From NCBI GenBank assembly GCA_964342585.1, contig CAYFHK010000021.1, positions 1 through 31,451 on the forward strand: 31,451 nucleotides of DNA, read 5' to 3'. Each line of letters begins with the position of its first letter. The stretch's first letter is position 1. Shown one piece after another: positions 1-8,486 of this stretch. The stretch is from Parvularcula sp964342585. Lineage in GTDB: Bacteria > Pseudomonadota > Alphaproteobacteria > Caulobacterales > Parvularculaceae. A program made the translations under genes and the position numbers. The notes below the pieces were generated by a model. It saw nothing but the letters and a program-made list of their open reading frames with translations, searched no databases and had not been told where the DNA came from.

Positions 1-105
1 CGCGCCGGACACGCCGATCAAAAACGGCGCGTCTTTACCCAAGGCTGCTGCCTCGGACGCGAGTCCGCAAACGATACCGATCGGCCCGCCAGCTACATCC
101 CCCAT
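1..105 (-). CDS. hpnG: HpnG, hopanoid-associated phosphorylase (N-terminal 35 codons only)
   Basis: On the minus strand an ATG at 105..103 opens a frame that stays open to the window edge and encodes MGDVAGGPIGIVCGLASEA followed by 16 more residues ending VSGA. A short glycine-rich start leading into a G(I/V)V-GLxxEA strand is typical of the nucleoside phosphorylase-like HpnG family. From family knowledge, HpnG releases adenine from adenosylhopane to give a ribosyl-hopane intermediate. The start overlaps the end of shc by 13 nt in another frame, which suggests translational coupling at the distal end of the hpnC-D-E-shc operon. Only the N-terminus is visible, so the identification rests on a short stretch plus gene order. 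The catalytic region lies outside the window. Confidence 0.7.
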   Translation of the reverse strand, partial: MGDVAGGPIGIVCGLASEAAALGKDAPFLIGVSGA

Positions 106-2024
106 GGCACGTCGCGCGAATTGCTCTCGATCAGGTTCTGATACCGCGCTACCGCCCAAAGCGGGAAAAAGGCCGCATACCCATGATATTTGAGGTAGAA
201 GACCTTCGGGAAGCCGGTACCTGTGTAATAGGTTTCTTCCCAACGCGGACCGTCCTGATCCTTAGGGGCGGTCTCAAGATAAGCAACGCCGCGGGCCGTT
301 TCCTCCGCGTCGAGCTCACCGGCTGACATCAGGCCGAGCAAAGCCCAAGCCGTTTGCGAGGCAGTTGAGCCTTCGGCATAGCCGCGGCGGCCTTTCTCGT
401 AGGTCTCGAGGCCCTCGCCCCAGCCGCCATCCTCGCGCTGTTGCGATTTCAGCCATGTGACCGCTTTGCGCACCCAAGGTTCATTCATATCAACGCCGGC
501 ATTGCGGATTGCGACGAGAACCGACCACGTGCCATAGATATAGTTCGACCCCCAACGGCCAAACCACGAGCCGTCTTCCTCTTGCTCGCGCTTGATATAA
601 TCGATGGCGAGGCGAATCTCTTTCGCGTACCGATTTTTGTCCACCTGGGCGAGGCAACCAATGCATCGGGCCGTCACATCGACTGTGGGCGGATCGAGGA
701 GCGCCCCGTGGTCAGCAAAGGGAATGGAGTTCAGATAAAAATGTTCGTTCTCCGGCTCAAACGCTCCCCAGCCGCCGGAGGAGGACTGCATTCCGGCAAT
801 CCATTCGCATGCCCGGTCGATGTTCATTTTATATTTCGGATCGCCCTGGCGGTGCATGGCCATCGCCACGACCGCAGTATCATCCACATCCGGATAATCG
901 GGATTTTCGTATTGGAAAGCCCAGCCGCCGGGCCGCACATCGGGGCGGCGCACGGTCCAATCGCCATAGTGATCAAGGATCTGCTTACCCGCGAGCCAGT
1001 CAAGCATTGCCACCAGCCGCGGGTCATCGGTCTTCCCCGTTTCCAACAGGGCGTGGACGGAAAGACCCGTGTCCCACACCGGCGAGACGCAGGGCTGGAA
1101 ATAGATCTGCTCATCGCGCTCAATCAACAAAAGCTCGATCGACTTGCGCGCGATCTGCATATGCGGGTCATCATCGGGATAGCCCAGCACCCGCATCATC
1201 ATCACTGAATTGGCCATGGCGGGATAAATGGCCCCTAAGCCATCCTCACCATTCAAGTGCGAGATGGTGAAATCTTCAGCGCGTTTGATTGCCTTGCGAC
1301 GGAGGGCGCCAGGCATGCCCGGCTCGATGAATCGCAAGACTTTATCCAGCCCCAGGAAGGCATCGCCCACGGCGGAGCCGGTCGGGTTGATTTGATAGAC
1401 CTTTTGCTCTTCAGGCGGCACCACGAACAGTTCGCGAATGTTCGTGTTCGTCGGATTCTGCGCCTGCGCTTTTATTGCATAAAGGACGAGCAGCGGTGTA
1501 AGGACCGTGCGCGACCAATAGGCAATTTTCGACATGTGGAAGGGAAACCACTCGGGCAGCAGCATCACCTCGACCGGGATCACCGGCACACCGCGCCAAG
1601 GCACCTGACCGAACAGCGCCATGGTAATGCGGGTAAAGACATTGGCCTTTGCCGCACCACCGCGCGTCAGCACCCATTCCCGCGCTTTTTTCATATGCGG
1701 CGCGTCGATATCCTCGCCCGTGATCTTCAGCGCCCAATACGCTTTGATCGTCGCCGAGATATCGCCTGCGCCATGCTTGAACAGCGGCCATGAGCCATCT
1801 TCATTCTGCTCCGTGCGAAGATAGATGGCGATACGACTCTCTTTCTCCGCATCGATCTCCCCAAGGAAATGGCGGAGGAGAATGTACTCGGCGGGGATCG
1901 TCGTGTCCGCCTCAAGCTCGAAGACGAGATGCCCATCTTCGCGCTGCATTTCGTAAAGTTTTTCGACGCGCTCTTCGATCAGTGTGCGCCGGTCAAAATT
2001 AGTCTCGGTCGCGTCAAGTGCCAT
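93..2024 (-). CDS. shc: Squalene-hopene cyclase
   Basis: This 643-residue protein has the usual length for the family. It cyclises squalene to hopene/hopanol as a monotopic protein of the inner membrane. The catalytic DxDD motif is visible as DVDD at residues 379-382 (Asp379, Asp381, Asp382), matching the protonating aspartates of characterised cyclases. Several QW-type repeats are present, for example QNEDGSW near residue 73, QEEDGSW and QREDGGWG in the C-terminal third, as expected for the double alpha/alpha barrel. The ATG at 2024..2022 begins MALDATETNF and lies 15 nt after the hpnE stop, so it is the fourth gene of the hpnC-D-E-shc-G operon. Nothing looks broken. The identification is firm. 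Confidence 0.97.
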   Translation of the reverse strand: MALDATETNFDRRTLIEERVEKLYEMQREDGHLVFELEADTTIPAEYILLRHFLGEIDAEKESRIAIYLRTEQNEDGSWPLFKHGAGDISATIKAYWALKITGEDIDAPHMKKAREWVLTRGGAAKANVFTRITMALFGQVPWRGVPVIPVEVMLLPEWFPFHMSKIAYWSRTVLTPLLVLYAIKAQAQNPTNTNIRELFVVPPEEQKVYQINPTGSAVGDAFLGLDKVLRFIEPGMPGALRRKAIKRAEDFTISHLNGEDGLGAIYPAMANSVMMMRVLGYPDDDPHMQIARKSIELLLIERDEQIYFQPCVSPVWDTGLSVHALLETGKTDDPRLVAMLDWLAGKQILDHYGDWTVRRPDVRPGGWAFQYENPDYPDVDDTAVVAMAMHRQGDPKYKMNIDRACEWIAGMQSSSGGWGAFEPENEHFYLNSIPFADHGALLDPPTVDVTARCIGCLAQVDKNRYAKEIRLAIDYIKREQEEDGSWFGRWGSNYIYGTWSVLVAIRNAGVDMNEPWVRKAVTWLKSQQREDGGWGEGLETYEKGRRGYAEGSTASQTAWALLGLMSAGELDAEETARGVAYLETAPKDQDGPRWEETYYTGTGFPKVFYLKYHGYAAFFPLWAVARYQNLIESNSRDVPWGM

Positions 2025-2039
2025 GACGTTTACTTTGCC

Positions 2040-3344
2040 CTATGCCGCTTTGAGTTTCTGCGTAGAATGATCAGCAATTGCCTGCCCTGCGAGCTGTGCC
2101 GCTGATTCGCCAGATCGCACGGCACCTTCGATGGTCGCCGGTAGCCCTGTGTCGGTTACGTCGCCTGCAAGGTATAAATTGGTGAGCGCCGTTTTGGCAG
2201 CGGGACGCTGTGCCACGGCCTCGGGCGTTTGCTCGAAGGTGGCGCGCTTCTCCCGCAATAGCCGTCCAGCTTGATAGACCGTGTCCGGCGGAAAATCGAA
2301 AACAGTTACGACCTCCCGCCATAGCGTTTCGAGCAGCTCATCGGGCCGTGCATCGGCGCCCTCGATATCCTGCGAACTCGAAACGGTGATGCTGATGACA
2401 TCGCCATGGGGGAAGATCCATTGGCTGATCCCGCCAAGCACAGCCACGAGCGGCGGCAGGCCGGAAGCCAGCGCCGGATCGGGCAGCACGAAATGCGCGT
2501 TGAGGATCGCGGACTCTTTTAACGGCGGCGCGGCATCGGGGTAGAGCTCTTGCAGTCGCGCCGGCGGCACAGCGAGGATCACATCGTCGTCCGATCCGAT
2601 CTCAACCGGGTCGCCTGCCGCAAAATCGAGGCGCGTGATCCGGTCGGCGTCGCGATCGAGCTGGGTGACGAGGCGATTGAACGCGACAGGCGTGCCGGCG
2701 GCGGCGATCTTCTCCACCGCTGGATCGACCAAGGCAGGCCCAAGCCCATTTGGCGCAAACATCGGGCGCGAACGGCGACCATCACGGAAGAAGGTCCGCA
2801 CAAAGACGGCCCGTAAGAGCTCCGCGCTGGCGCGTTCAGGCGGTAAATTCATCACCGCAAGCGACATGGGTTCCCAAAACCGATCCCACACGGGCCCGCG
2901 CGCAGAAACCAGCTCAGCGATGGTTTTGCCTTTCGCGCCCACAAAGAGAGATGACGCGCCAGCGAGCTCGCCCAGGCCCACCCCTTTCGGCCTGCGCGAC
3001 GCATCAAACGCCCAGAACGGGATCGGCCCATCATTGAGGTGCACGGACCATCGCTCGCCAGTGCGCAAATCCACAAAGGGATAGATGGCTTGCGGCGCCT
3101 GCACCAGCGCATCGGGCGCGCCGGCGCGCGCAAGGTAGCGCCTCACGCCATCATTGCCGGACAGCACCAGATGATTGCCGTTGTCGATTTGGCGGTCGAG
3201 CTTCTTGTCGAAGAAACTGCGGCAGCGCCCGCCAGCATGGCCTGCGCCTTCATAGACGCGCACGGCGCGCCCCTGCTCTATCGCCGTCAACGCAGCAGAC
3301 AGGCCCGCAAGGCCCGCGCCAACAACATGGAGTATGCCCGTCAT
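2040..3344 (-). CDS. hpnE: HpnE, hydroxysqualene dehydroxylase (FAD-dependent)
   Basis: This is the 434-residue FAD-dependent amine-oxidase-fold enzyme that, in the HpnCDE route, reduces hydroxysqualene to squalene. The dinucleotide-binding motif GAGLAG is at residues 9-14 (VVGAGLAGLSAAL), and the C-terminal FAD motif is seen in LYLAGDVTDTGLPATIEGA. The frame is open for 36 further codons upstream, but those lie inside hpnD. The ATG at 3344..3342 overlaps the hpnD TGA (3343..3341) as ATGA and directly precedes the Rossmann strand, so I take it as the start. The position between hpnD and shc is the classical order. The identification is firm. Confidence 0.95.
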   Translation of the reverse strand: MTGILHVVGAGLAGLSAALTAIEQGRAVRVYEGAGHAGGRCRSFFDKKLDRQIDNGNHLVLSGNDGVRRYLARAGAPDALVQAPQAIYPFVDLRTGERWSVHLNDGPIPFWAFDASRRPKGVGLGELAGASSLFVGAKGKTIAELVSARGPVWDRFWEPMSLAVMNLPPERASAELLRAVFVRTFFRDGRRSRPMFAPNGLGPALVDPAVEKIAAAGTPVAFNRLVTQLDRDADRITRLDFAAGDPVEIGSDDDVILAVPPARLQELYPDAAPPLKESAILNAHFVLPDPALASGLPPLVAVLGGISQWIFPHGDVISITVSSSQDIEGADARPDELLETLWREVVTVFDFPPDTVYQAGRLLREKRATFEQTPEAVAQRPAAKTALTNLYLAGDVTDTGLPATIEGAVRSGESAAQLAGQAIADHSTQKLKAA

Positions 3345-4258
3345 ACCGTAGAACTGGTCAGCACCCGGCCTGGACCGGCCACCGCATATTTCAGACCACG
3401 AAGGAGTTTTGATCGTTTCGAGAGAAGCGGCTCGCCCGTGCCGCGCTGCCAATCAAGCGCTTCCATCCGGTCGAGATAGCCTTCGTAAGCGCCCATCATC
3501 AACAAGGCGGGGCGCAGCTTTGCGCGGCTATGTGCCGCCGCCAGACGCCGCGCCTCGTCATAATGGCGTCGCGCTTCGCTGCCAAGCTCACGGCAGAGTG
3601 CCGGCAGCGCGGGATGCCCTGGAATAGCGCTCACATCATCGATGGGTAGCCCATGGGCGGCCAGCACCTCGCGCGGCAAATAGAGCCTGCCAATCGCGGC
3701 GTCCTCTTCAATATCTCGGAGAATATTGGTGAGCTGGAAGGCGTCGGCTAACGACAGGGCAAAATGATCGGAGACGTCGCCGATCCAAGCGCCAAAAGTA
3801 CGAATGGACATAATCCCAACAGACCCCGCCACACGACGTGTATAGGCGGCGAGTTGATCACGGCTTGGCGCCACGATCGGTCCGTGGGCATCCATTTCCA
3901 TGCCCTCGATCATCAGGATGAACTCATCCTTCGGCAGACCATAGTCTTGCATCGGCCGAAGCAGTGCGTGGCCGATCGCGGATTGCGGTGCGCCTTGATA
4001 GAGGCGCTCGATTTCCGATCGCCACGCCGAAAGGGCCGCTTCCTTCTCCGGCATCGAGAAATCGCCGTCGGCGATGTCGTCCACCTGCCGACAGAAGGCA
4101 TAGATAGCGCGCATGCCATCGCGGCGTGGTTTGGGCAGAATCGCCATCCCGGCGCCAAAGGACGTGCCCGATCGTGACGTGATTTCTGACGCGATGGCGA
4201 TGGGATCACAGCCCGGCGCCATTTGCGATGGAAGCAGACACGACAAAGAAGGCACCAT
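3341..4258 (-). CDS. hpnD: HpnD, presqualene diphosphate synthase
   Basis: This is a trans-isoprenyl diphosphate synthase of the squalene/phytoene synthase fold. By family knowledge HpnD condenses two farnesyl diphosphates to presqualene diphosphate. The first aspartate-rich motif is DDIAD at residues 60-64, inside AIYAFCRQVDDIAD. The second conserved region is FQLTNILRDIEEDA, followed by GRLYLP. The ATG at 4258..4256 shares one base with the hpnC TGA (TGATG), which supports coupled translation. A GTG just upstream and an ATG 12 codons downstream (4222, giving 293 aa, closer to the usual length) are alternative starts. It is the second gene of the operon and ends in an ATGA overlap with hpnE. 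Confidence 0.94.
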   Translation of the reverse strand: MVPSLSCLLPSQMAPGCDPIAIASEITSRSGTSFGAGMAILPKPRRDGMRAIYAFCRQVDDIADGDFSMPEKEAALSAWRSEIERLYQGAPQSAIGHALLRPMQDYGLPKDEFILMIEGMEMDAHGPIVAPSRDQLAAYTRRVAGSVGIMSIRTFGAWIGDVSDHFALSLADAFQLTNILRDIEEDAAIGRLYLPREVLAAHGLPIDDVSAIPGHPALPALCRELGSEARRHYDEARRLAAAHSRAKLRPALLMMGAYEGYLDRMEALDWQRGTGEPLLSKRSKLLRGLKYAVAGPGRVLTSSTV

Positions 4259-5133
4259 CACGCAGCCACCCGTTCTGTTGGCGCTTTATGCATAAAGCCC
4301 CGAACCGCGCCGGTCAGCCCTGCAACGGCAAAATCTGGTTTTGACAATGCCACACGGGTGGCCAGCGGATCGCCTTTGCGCAGCCGTTGCGCCAATCGTT
4401 TGGCCAAAGCGATGATGATCGCGCTCTCGGCGGCTAAGCGGCGGCTCTTGAGGCCCAACACAAGCCCCTCGGCCGTCTCATTCAGGCGTTCACATACGAT
4501 GAGCAGCTCATCGATCACGTAGCGAAGCCCTGGTGTTTCTGCGTCGCCATCGAGCACGGTGACGGTCTCGCCTTTAGCCGCCAGCAGGCCTTGAGGCAGG
4601 TAGACCCGGTCGAGCGTCCGCCGGTCGTCACCGCAATCCTGTAAGTGATTGAGGATTTGCAGCGAAGTACATAGCGCGTCAGACGCGGTCCAAAGCGCAG
4701 GGTCTTCGCCGTGCAAATCAAGCAGGAACCGCCCCACGGGGTTGGCCGATAATTCACAATAGGCCAGCAGATCGTCGATGCTCTCATAGCGCAGCTTATC
4801 TGCGTCTTGCCGAAAGGCATCGAGCAGATCGACAGCGTGATCGGTGGTGACCCCATGCGCAGCCAACGCCTCGCGCAGTCGCGTGGGTTTGCTCAGCCCC
4901 TCTGCTTGGCCGAGGACCACAGCTTCGAACGCATCCAACCGGCGCTTTTTCTCTTCCGGCGATAAATGGCCCGCATCGGCGATGTCGTCGGCCGCCCGCG
5001 CAAACGCATAATAAGCCGCGATGGCAGGGCGGAGCTCAGCGGCAATCAGAAAAGAGCCGACCGGAAAATTCTCGTCGTCGGCATCCTTGCCGGACGAAGC
5101 CTCGATCTCGGCATCGCTGAAGATCACGCCCAT
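4258..5133 (-). CDS. hpnC: HpnC, hydroxysqualene synthase
   Basis: This 291-residue protein is of the squalene/phytoene synthase fold. HpnC converts presqualene diphosphate to hydroxysqualene in the three-enzyme bacterial route. Two features mark the HpnC rather than HpnD branch: ENFPVGSFLIAAELRP at residues 21-36 and FARAADDIAD, with the DDxxD aspartates at 49, 50 and 53. A second motif reads LNHLQDCGDDRRTLDRVYLP. The ATG at 5133..5131 is preceded by AGGGA at a workable distance. It is the first gene of the minus-strand hopanoid operon and is divergent from hpnB across 118 bp, so the operon promoter should lie in 5134-5251. Confidence 0.94.
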   Translation of the reverse strand: MGVIFSDAEIEASSGKDADDENFPVGSFLIAAELRPAIAAYYAFARAADDIADAGHLSPEEKKRRLDAFEAVVLGQAEGLSKPTRLREALAAHGVTTDHAVDLLDAFRQDADKLRYESIDDLLAYCELSANPVGRFLLDLHGEDPALWTASDALCTSLQILNHLQDCGDDRRTLDRVYLPQGLLAAKGETVTVLDGDAETPGLRYVIDELLIVCERLNETAEGLVLGLKSRRLAAESAIIIALAKRLAQRLRKGDPLATRVALSKPDFAVAGLTGAVRGFMHKAPTERVAA

Positions 5134-5251
5134 GCTTCCCTATACAAGCCCCCGATGCGGTGCAGCAAGCCGCCGCACCCGTCAACCGCTGCCACACCCG
5201 GTTTGATGTTGCGCGCTTGCACCTCGCCCGGCGATCGCAGACAAGCGCGTC
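5134..5251. promoter_or_regulatory. Divergent intergenic region between hpnC and hpnB
   Basis: These 118 bp separate the starts of hpnC (minus) and hpnB (plus) and must carry at least one promoter for each direction unless hpnB is driven from elsewhere. I see no convincing consensus -35/-10 pair. A TGCGG...CCGCA inverted repeat lies near 5156-5177. The call rests on gene arrangement only. Confidence 0.4.
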
Positions 5252-6421
5252 ATGCTGATTCTCATCGCTGTGATTTCCTGCGCCGTCTGGCTCTACCTCA
5301 CCTATGCGCACGGCGGCTTCTGGCGGGCCGATCAACATCTCGTGACGAGCCCTGAGCCGCCGCATTGGCCGAGCGTCGCGGTGGTGATTCCGGCGCGTAA
5401 CGAGGCAGAGACCATCGCCACCGTCGTCAGCGCGCATATGGGCAGCGATTATCCCGGTGCGCTTTCGGTTTTCGTCGTCGATGATCAGTCAAGCGACGGC
5501 ACCGGCGATTTGGCCGCAAAGGCTGGCAAGGCGGACAGCCACATCTCTTTGAACGTCATCCCCGGACGCCCCCTGCCAAAAGGGTGGAGCGGCAAGCTCT
5601 GGGCCATGGAAACCGGGCGTGAGGCGGTGCAGGCGGCGCCCGATCAGGCTGACTACGTCCTCTTTACCGACGCGGATATCGTTCACGCCCCTGACCTGCT
5701 CCGCCGGCTGGTGGCGCGGGCCGAGGATCAAAAGCTGGCCATGGTCTCTGTGATGGCGCAACTTGACGCGCGCGGGCTATGGGGCGGCTTGTTCATCCCC
5801 GCCTTCATTTTCTTCTTCCAGAAGCTCTATCCCTTCGCACGTGTGAATGATGTAGACAGCGAAACGGCGGGAGCCGCTGGCGGCGTCGTCCTGCTCAAAA
5901 GATCGGCCTTGGACGCGATCGGCGGTCTGGCGCCGATCAAAGGCGCACTGATCGATGACTGCACCCTGGCGCAAGCGGTAAAAACCAGCGGCGAGCGTCG
6001 ACCGATCGAGCTCGTCTTCGCGGGCGAAGACGCGAAAAGCCTGCGGGACAACCGATCCTTCGACACGGTTCGGCAGATGGTGGCGCGCACGGCGTTCACC
6101 CAACTAGGCTACTCATGGGCAAAACTCATCGGCACCGTGATCGGCATGGCCTTGGTCTATCTGGCGGGGCCGATTTTGTTGCTCACCATGCCCCTCCACC
6201 GCGACGCCCTCGCCGGCCTCCTCGGTGCGATCGTCTGGGGCATGATGATTGCCGCCTTTGCGCCAACGCTTCGCCTTTATGGCAAACCGATCTGGCAGGG
6301 CGTCTTCTTGCCGCTGACGGCGCTCTTTTATACGGGGTTCACTGTCGATTCAGCGGTCAAGCATGCCACGGGCAAAGGCGGCGCATGGAAGGGGCGAACC
6401 TATCCGGCGACGGAAGGCTGA
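5252..6421 (+). CDS. hpnB: HpnB, hopene-associated GT2 glycosyltransferase
   Basis: This 389-residue membrane-bound family 2 glycosyltransferase has the HpnB architecture. An N-terminal membrane segment (about residues 1-18) is followed by a GT-A domain: VVIPARNEAETI near 44-55, DDQSSDGTGD near 77-86, and a DxD metal-binding motif in FTDADIV (Asp140, Asp142). The acceptor-side motif is DDCTLAQAV. Two or three hydrophobic segments follow at the C-terminus. The acceptor and donor of HpnB are not established; it is named for its co-occurrence with hopanoid genes. It is transcribed opposite to hpnC, and its 3' end overlaps the 3' end of hpnA by 22 bp (6400-6421). Confidence 0.9.
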   Translation: MLILIAVISCAVWLYLTYAHGGFWRADQHLVTSPEPPHWPSVAVVIPARNEAETIATVVSAHMGSDYPGALSVFVVDDQSSDGTGDLAAKAGKADSHISLNVIPGRPLPKGWSGKLWAMETGREAVQAAPDQADYVLFTDADIVHAPDLLRRLVARAEDQKLAMVSVMAQLDARGLWGGLFIPAFIFFFQKLYPFARVNDVDSETAGAAGGVVLLKRSALDAIGGLAPIKGALIDDCTLAQAVKTSGERRPIELVFAGEDAKSLRDNRSFDTVRQMVARTAFTQLGYSWAKLIGTVIGMALVYLAGPILLLTMPLHRDALAGLLGAIVWGMMIAAFAPTLRLYGKPIWQGVFLPLTALFYTGFTVDSAVKHATGKGGAWKGRTYPATEG

Positions 6422-7398
6422 GAGATCAGCCCCTCCGCCGCAAGCCAGCCGAGACTGTCAAAAAGTGCGTCGTCGATCGTCCCCGGATGATATCCAAAGC
6501 TTTCGGATGCCTTGGCGTGACTGAAGCGAACGCGTCGCCGAGCAAGCCGCACCCCTGTTAAAGGCGCTTTTGGTGCGCGCCCGGTGAGATTGGAAACACC
6601 CGCCTCCACCATCGCCGTGGTCCAGGCGAGGCCGTAGGGGATCGCCATCTTGGGCGCGGCCTTCCCCGTCAGCGCTGCGACTTTCGCGGCAAGGTCGGCG
6701 AAGGCGATGTCCTCGCCGGTCAGAAGGTACCGCTCGCCCTTCACCCCGGTCGTCACGGCACGGAAAACCCCGTCAGCCACAGCACGCGCATCGACCATGT
6801 TCAGCATACAGTCGAGATAAGCGGGCAAGGCCCCCTTCGCCATATCGATCAGCATTTGCGTTGGCGGCGTGATGCGGCGGTCACCGGGCCCCACCGGAGA
6901 TGACGGCAAGACAATCACCGCATCGAGCCCGGCGCGCACGAGATCGAGGACGCGAAGCTCCGCCTCCCGTTTGGATGCTGGGTAAGGCCCTAACAAGTCA
7001 TCAGGCGCCAGCACGACCCCTTCATCAAGTGGCGTCGTTTCATCCGCGTTCTTGCCGATGAGTGTGGTATAGGATGAGACGTGCACCAGTCTTGCCCCGA
7101 CATCCGCCGCGCATTGCGCGACGCGTCGCGTCCCATCGGCGTTGACGCGAAAGTAATCCCTCGGGTCGCGCGTCCAAAGATGCGCGATGGCGGCTGCGTG
7201 AACGATGACGTTTTTGCCACGCGCCGCCTCGGTAAGGCTTTCTGCATCGAGAATTGAGCCTTCGCGATGCGGCCACCTGGTTACGTTCGCTGGCGCAACA
7301 TCAAACCCTGTGACCCGCCAGCCCGCATCGGCGAAGCGCGCACAGATATGCCCCCCTAAAAAGCCGGCCGCCCCCGTGACGAGGACTTCACCGGTCAT
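6400..7398 (-). CDS. hpnA: HpnA, hopanoid-associated sugar epimerase/reductase
   Basis: This 332-residue extended SDR protein has the NAD(P)-binding motif TGAAGFLG at residues 8-15 and the catalytic Tyr139/Lys143 pair in YPASK. The HpnA branch is recognisable from VNADGTRRVAQCA and from a GPGD-R-TPP-type stretch followed by LPAYLDCMLNMV. Its exact substrate is not proven in the family; a sugar-nucleotide or hopanoid side-chain sugar is assumed. The ATG at 7398..7396 overlaps the stop of the beta-propeller gene upstream (ATGA), so it is the last gene of the tkt-to-hpnA chain rather than part of the hpnC operon. It ends convergently inside the end of hpnB. Confidence 0.88.
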   Translation of the reverse strand: MTGEVLVTGAAGFLGGHICARFADAGWRVTGFDVAPANVTRWPHREGSILDAESLTEAARGKNVIVHAAAIAHLWTRDPRDYFRVNADGTRRVAQCAADVGARLVHVSSYTTLIGKNADETTPLDEGVVLAPDDLLGPYPASKREAELRVLDLVRAGLDAVIVLPSSPVGPGDRRITPPTQMLIDMAKGALPAYLDCMLNMVDARAVADGVFRAVTTGVKGERYLLTGEDIAFADLAAKVAALTGKAAPKMAIPYGLAWTTAMVEAGVSNLTGRAPKAPLTGVRLARRRVRFSHAKASESFGYHPGTIDDALFDSLGWLAAEGLISQPSVAG

Positions 7399-8486
7399 GG
7401 CGCCGGTTTTTGGCAGACGAGAAGCCCCTCACCCCGAACCGAGCCGGCGAAGAGCATATTGCCTTTCAGCACACCGACCGTCGCACCAGAGAAGATCCGC
7501 CCATCGTCATCATCGTAGAGGGTAGCGATATTCCCCGTGCGCGGATTAACGGCAACGAGTAATGTCGGGGCCTGGTCTCGTTCCCCATAACGATACCGAC
7601 CAAAGGCCAACAAATTCGGCTGCAGAGCCGCAACGATCCGCCCATCGCTGGTCTTTGTGAGGTTGTCGGGTGCCCCCGGCAGGTCAATCGGCGACCGTGT
7701 GTTGCGGCCCTGCGCGTTGACGACACGAATGAGCTTGCTGCGGGTTTCTGCCACCGCGACCACGCCGTCAGACAGCAGCACAACGCCATTGGCCAGGCCG
7801 AGGGAATCCGCGATGGTGCGCGCATTGCCTTCAACATCGAAGCGCAGAAGCCGAGCCTTCTTTGCGCCAAGCCGTTCATCGAGCGCCCAGCCTGGGCATT
7901 GCAGCCGGTCGAGCGTCACCCACAGCGCCTCGCCCGCAATCGCCACATCATTGGCAGCACAAAGATCCGTCTGTGAAGAGACCTTTTCTGGTGCCGTACC
8001 GAACGGCGCTGTCAGGTCATAGCGCATCACGGCGGGGTCGAGCGCATCGCCACTCTTGCCAAGCGGCCGGTTGACGAAAACGAGTTCATCGTCAGCAACA
8101 TCAATGCCATGCGGGCGCAAACCGCCAGGGATGGTGGCGGGATCGATGACGCGCTGGGCGACAGCTTTGCCGGCGATGAGGTCTGCCACGGCAATGCGGT
8201 AAATGCCGCCGATCGGCGGGGTCTCTCCCCTCGAAAGCGCCGCGTCCACTTCAATCCGATCGTAAGCGGAGATAATCAGCGACTTGCCATCCGCGGACAA
8301 TGCCAGATCTTCCGCGCCACTGATGACACCACCGCTGTCAGATACGGTCAGGGATTGGCGTTTGCACTGCGCGAGCTCGAACATGGGCTGTGCGGCCGCG
8401 CCGCCAGACAGCAGAATATTCGTCATCGCCACAATGGCGAGCACAAGGGCGAACAGGCCGCCAGAATTCAACACGCTACGCATCAT
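7395..8486 (-). CDS. Exported paraoxonase/SMP-30-like six-bladed beta-propeller protein
   Basis: This protein of 363 residues starts at the ATG 8486..8484, which overlaps the preceding sulfotransferase stop as ATGA; a second ATG follows directly. It has a signal peptide with a hydrophobic core at about 10-26 and a likely cleavage after AAA at residue 32. The mature part has features of the arylesterase/paraoxonase and SMP-30 propellers: GAEDLALSADG, LRPHGIDV, CAANDVAIAG and LANGVVLLSDGVV. In those families such positions hold calcium-binding Asp, Asn and Glu residues and an active-site His. A lactonase or esterase acting in the periplasm is plausible, but the substrate cannot be read from the sequence. 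Placement directly before hpnA with a 4-nt overlap hints at a role in hopanoid or lipid processing, which is inference. Confidence 0.72.
   Translation of the reverse strand: MMRSVLNSGGLFALVLAIVAMTNILLSGGAAAQPMFELAQCKRQSLTVSDSGGVISGAEDLALSADGKSLIISAYDRIEVDAALSRGETPPIGGIYRIAVADLIAGKAVAQRVIDPATIPGGLRPHGIDVADDELVFVNRPLGKSGDALDPAVMRYDLTAPFGTAPEKVSSQTDLCAANDVAIAGEALWVTLDRLQCPGWALDERLGAKKARLLRFDVEGNARTIADSLGLANGVVLLSDGVVAVAETRSKLIRVVNAQGRNTRSPIDLPGAPDNLTKTSDGRIVAALQPNLLAFGRYRYGERDQAPTLLVAVNPRTGNIATLYDDDDGRIFSGATVGVLKGNMLFAGSVRGEGLLVCQKPAP

Noticed and set aside
441..1208. 255-residue plus-strand frame ending in a run of histidines
   Set aside because: It lies entirely antisense to shc, whose motifs are complete; the His run is the reverse of a Met-rich stretch of the cyclase.
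3345..3452. N-terminal extension of HpnE
   Set aside because: It would overlap hpnD by more than 100 bp and has no family resemblance; the ATGA start at 3344 precedes the Rossmann fold directly.
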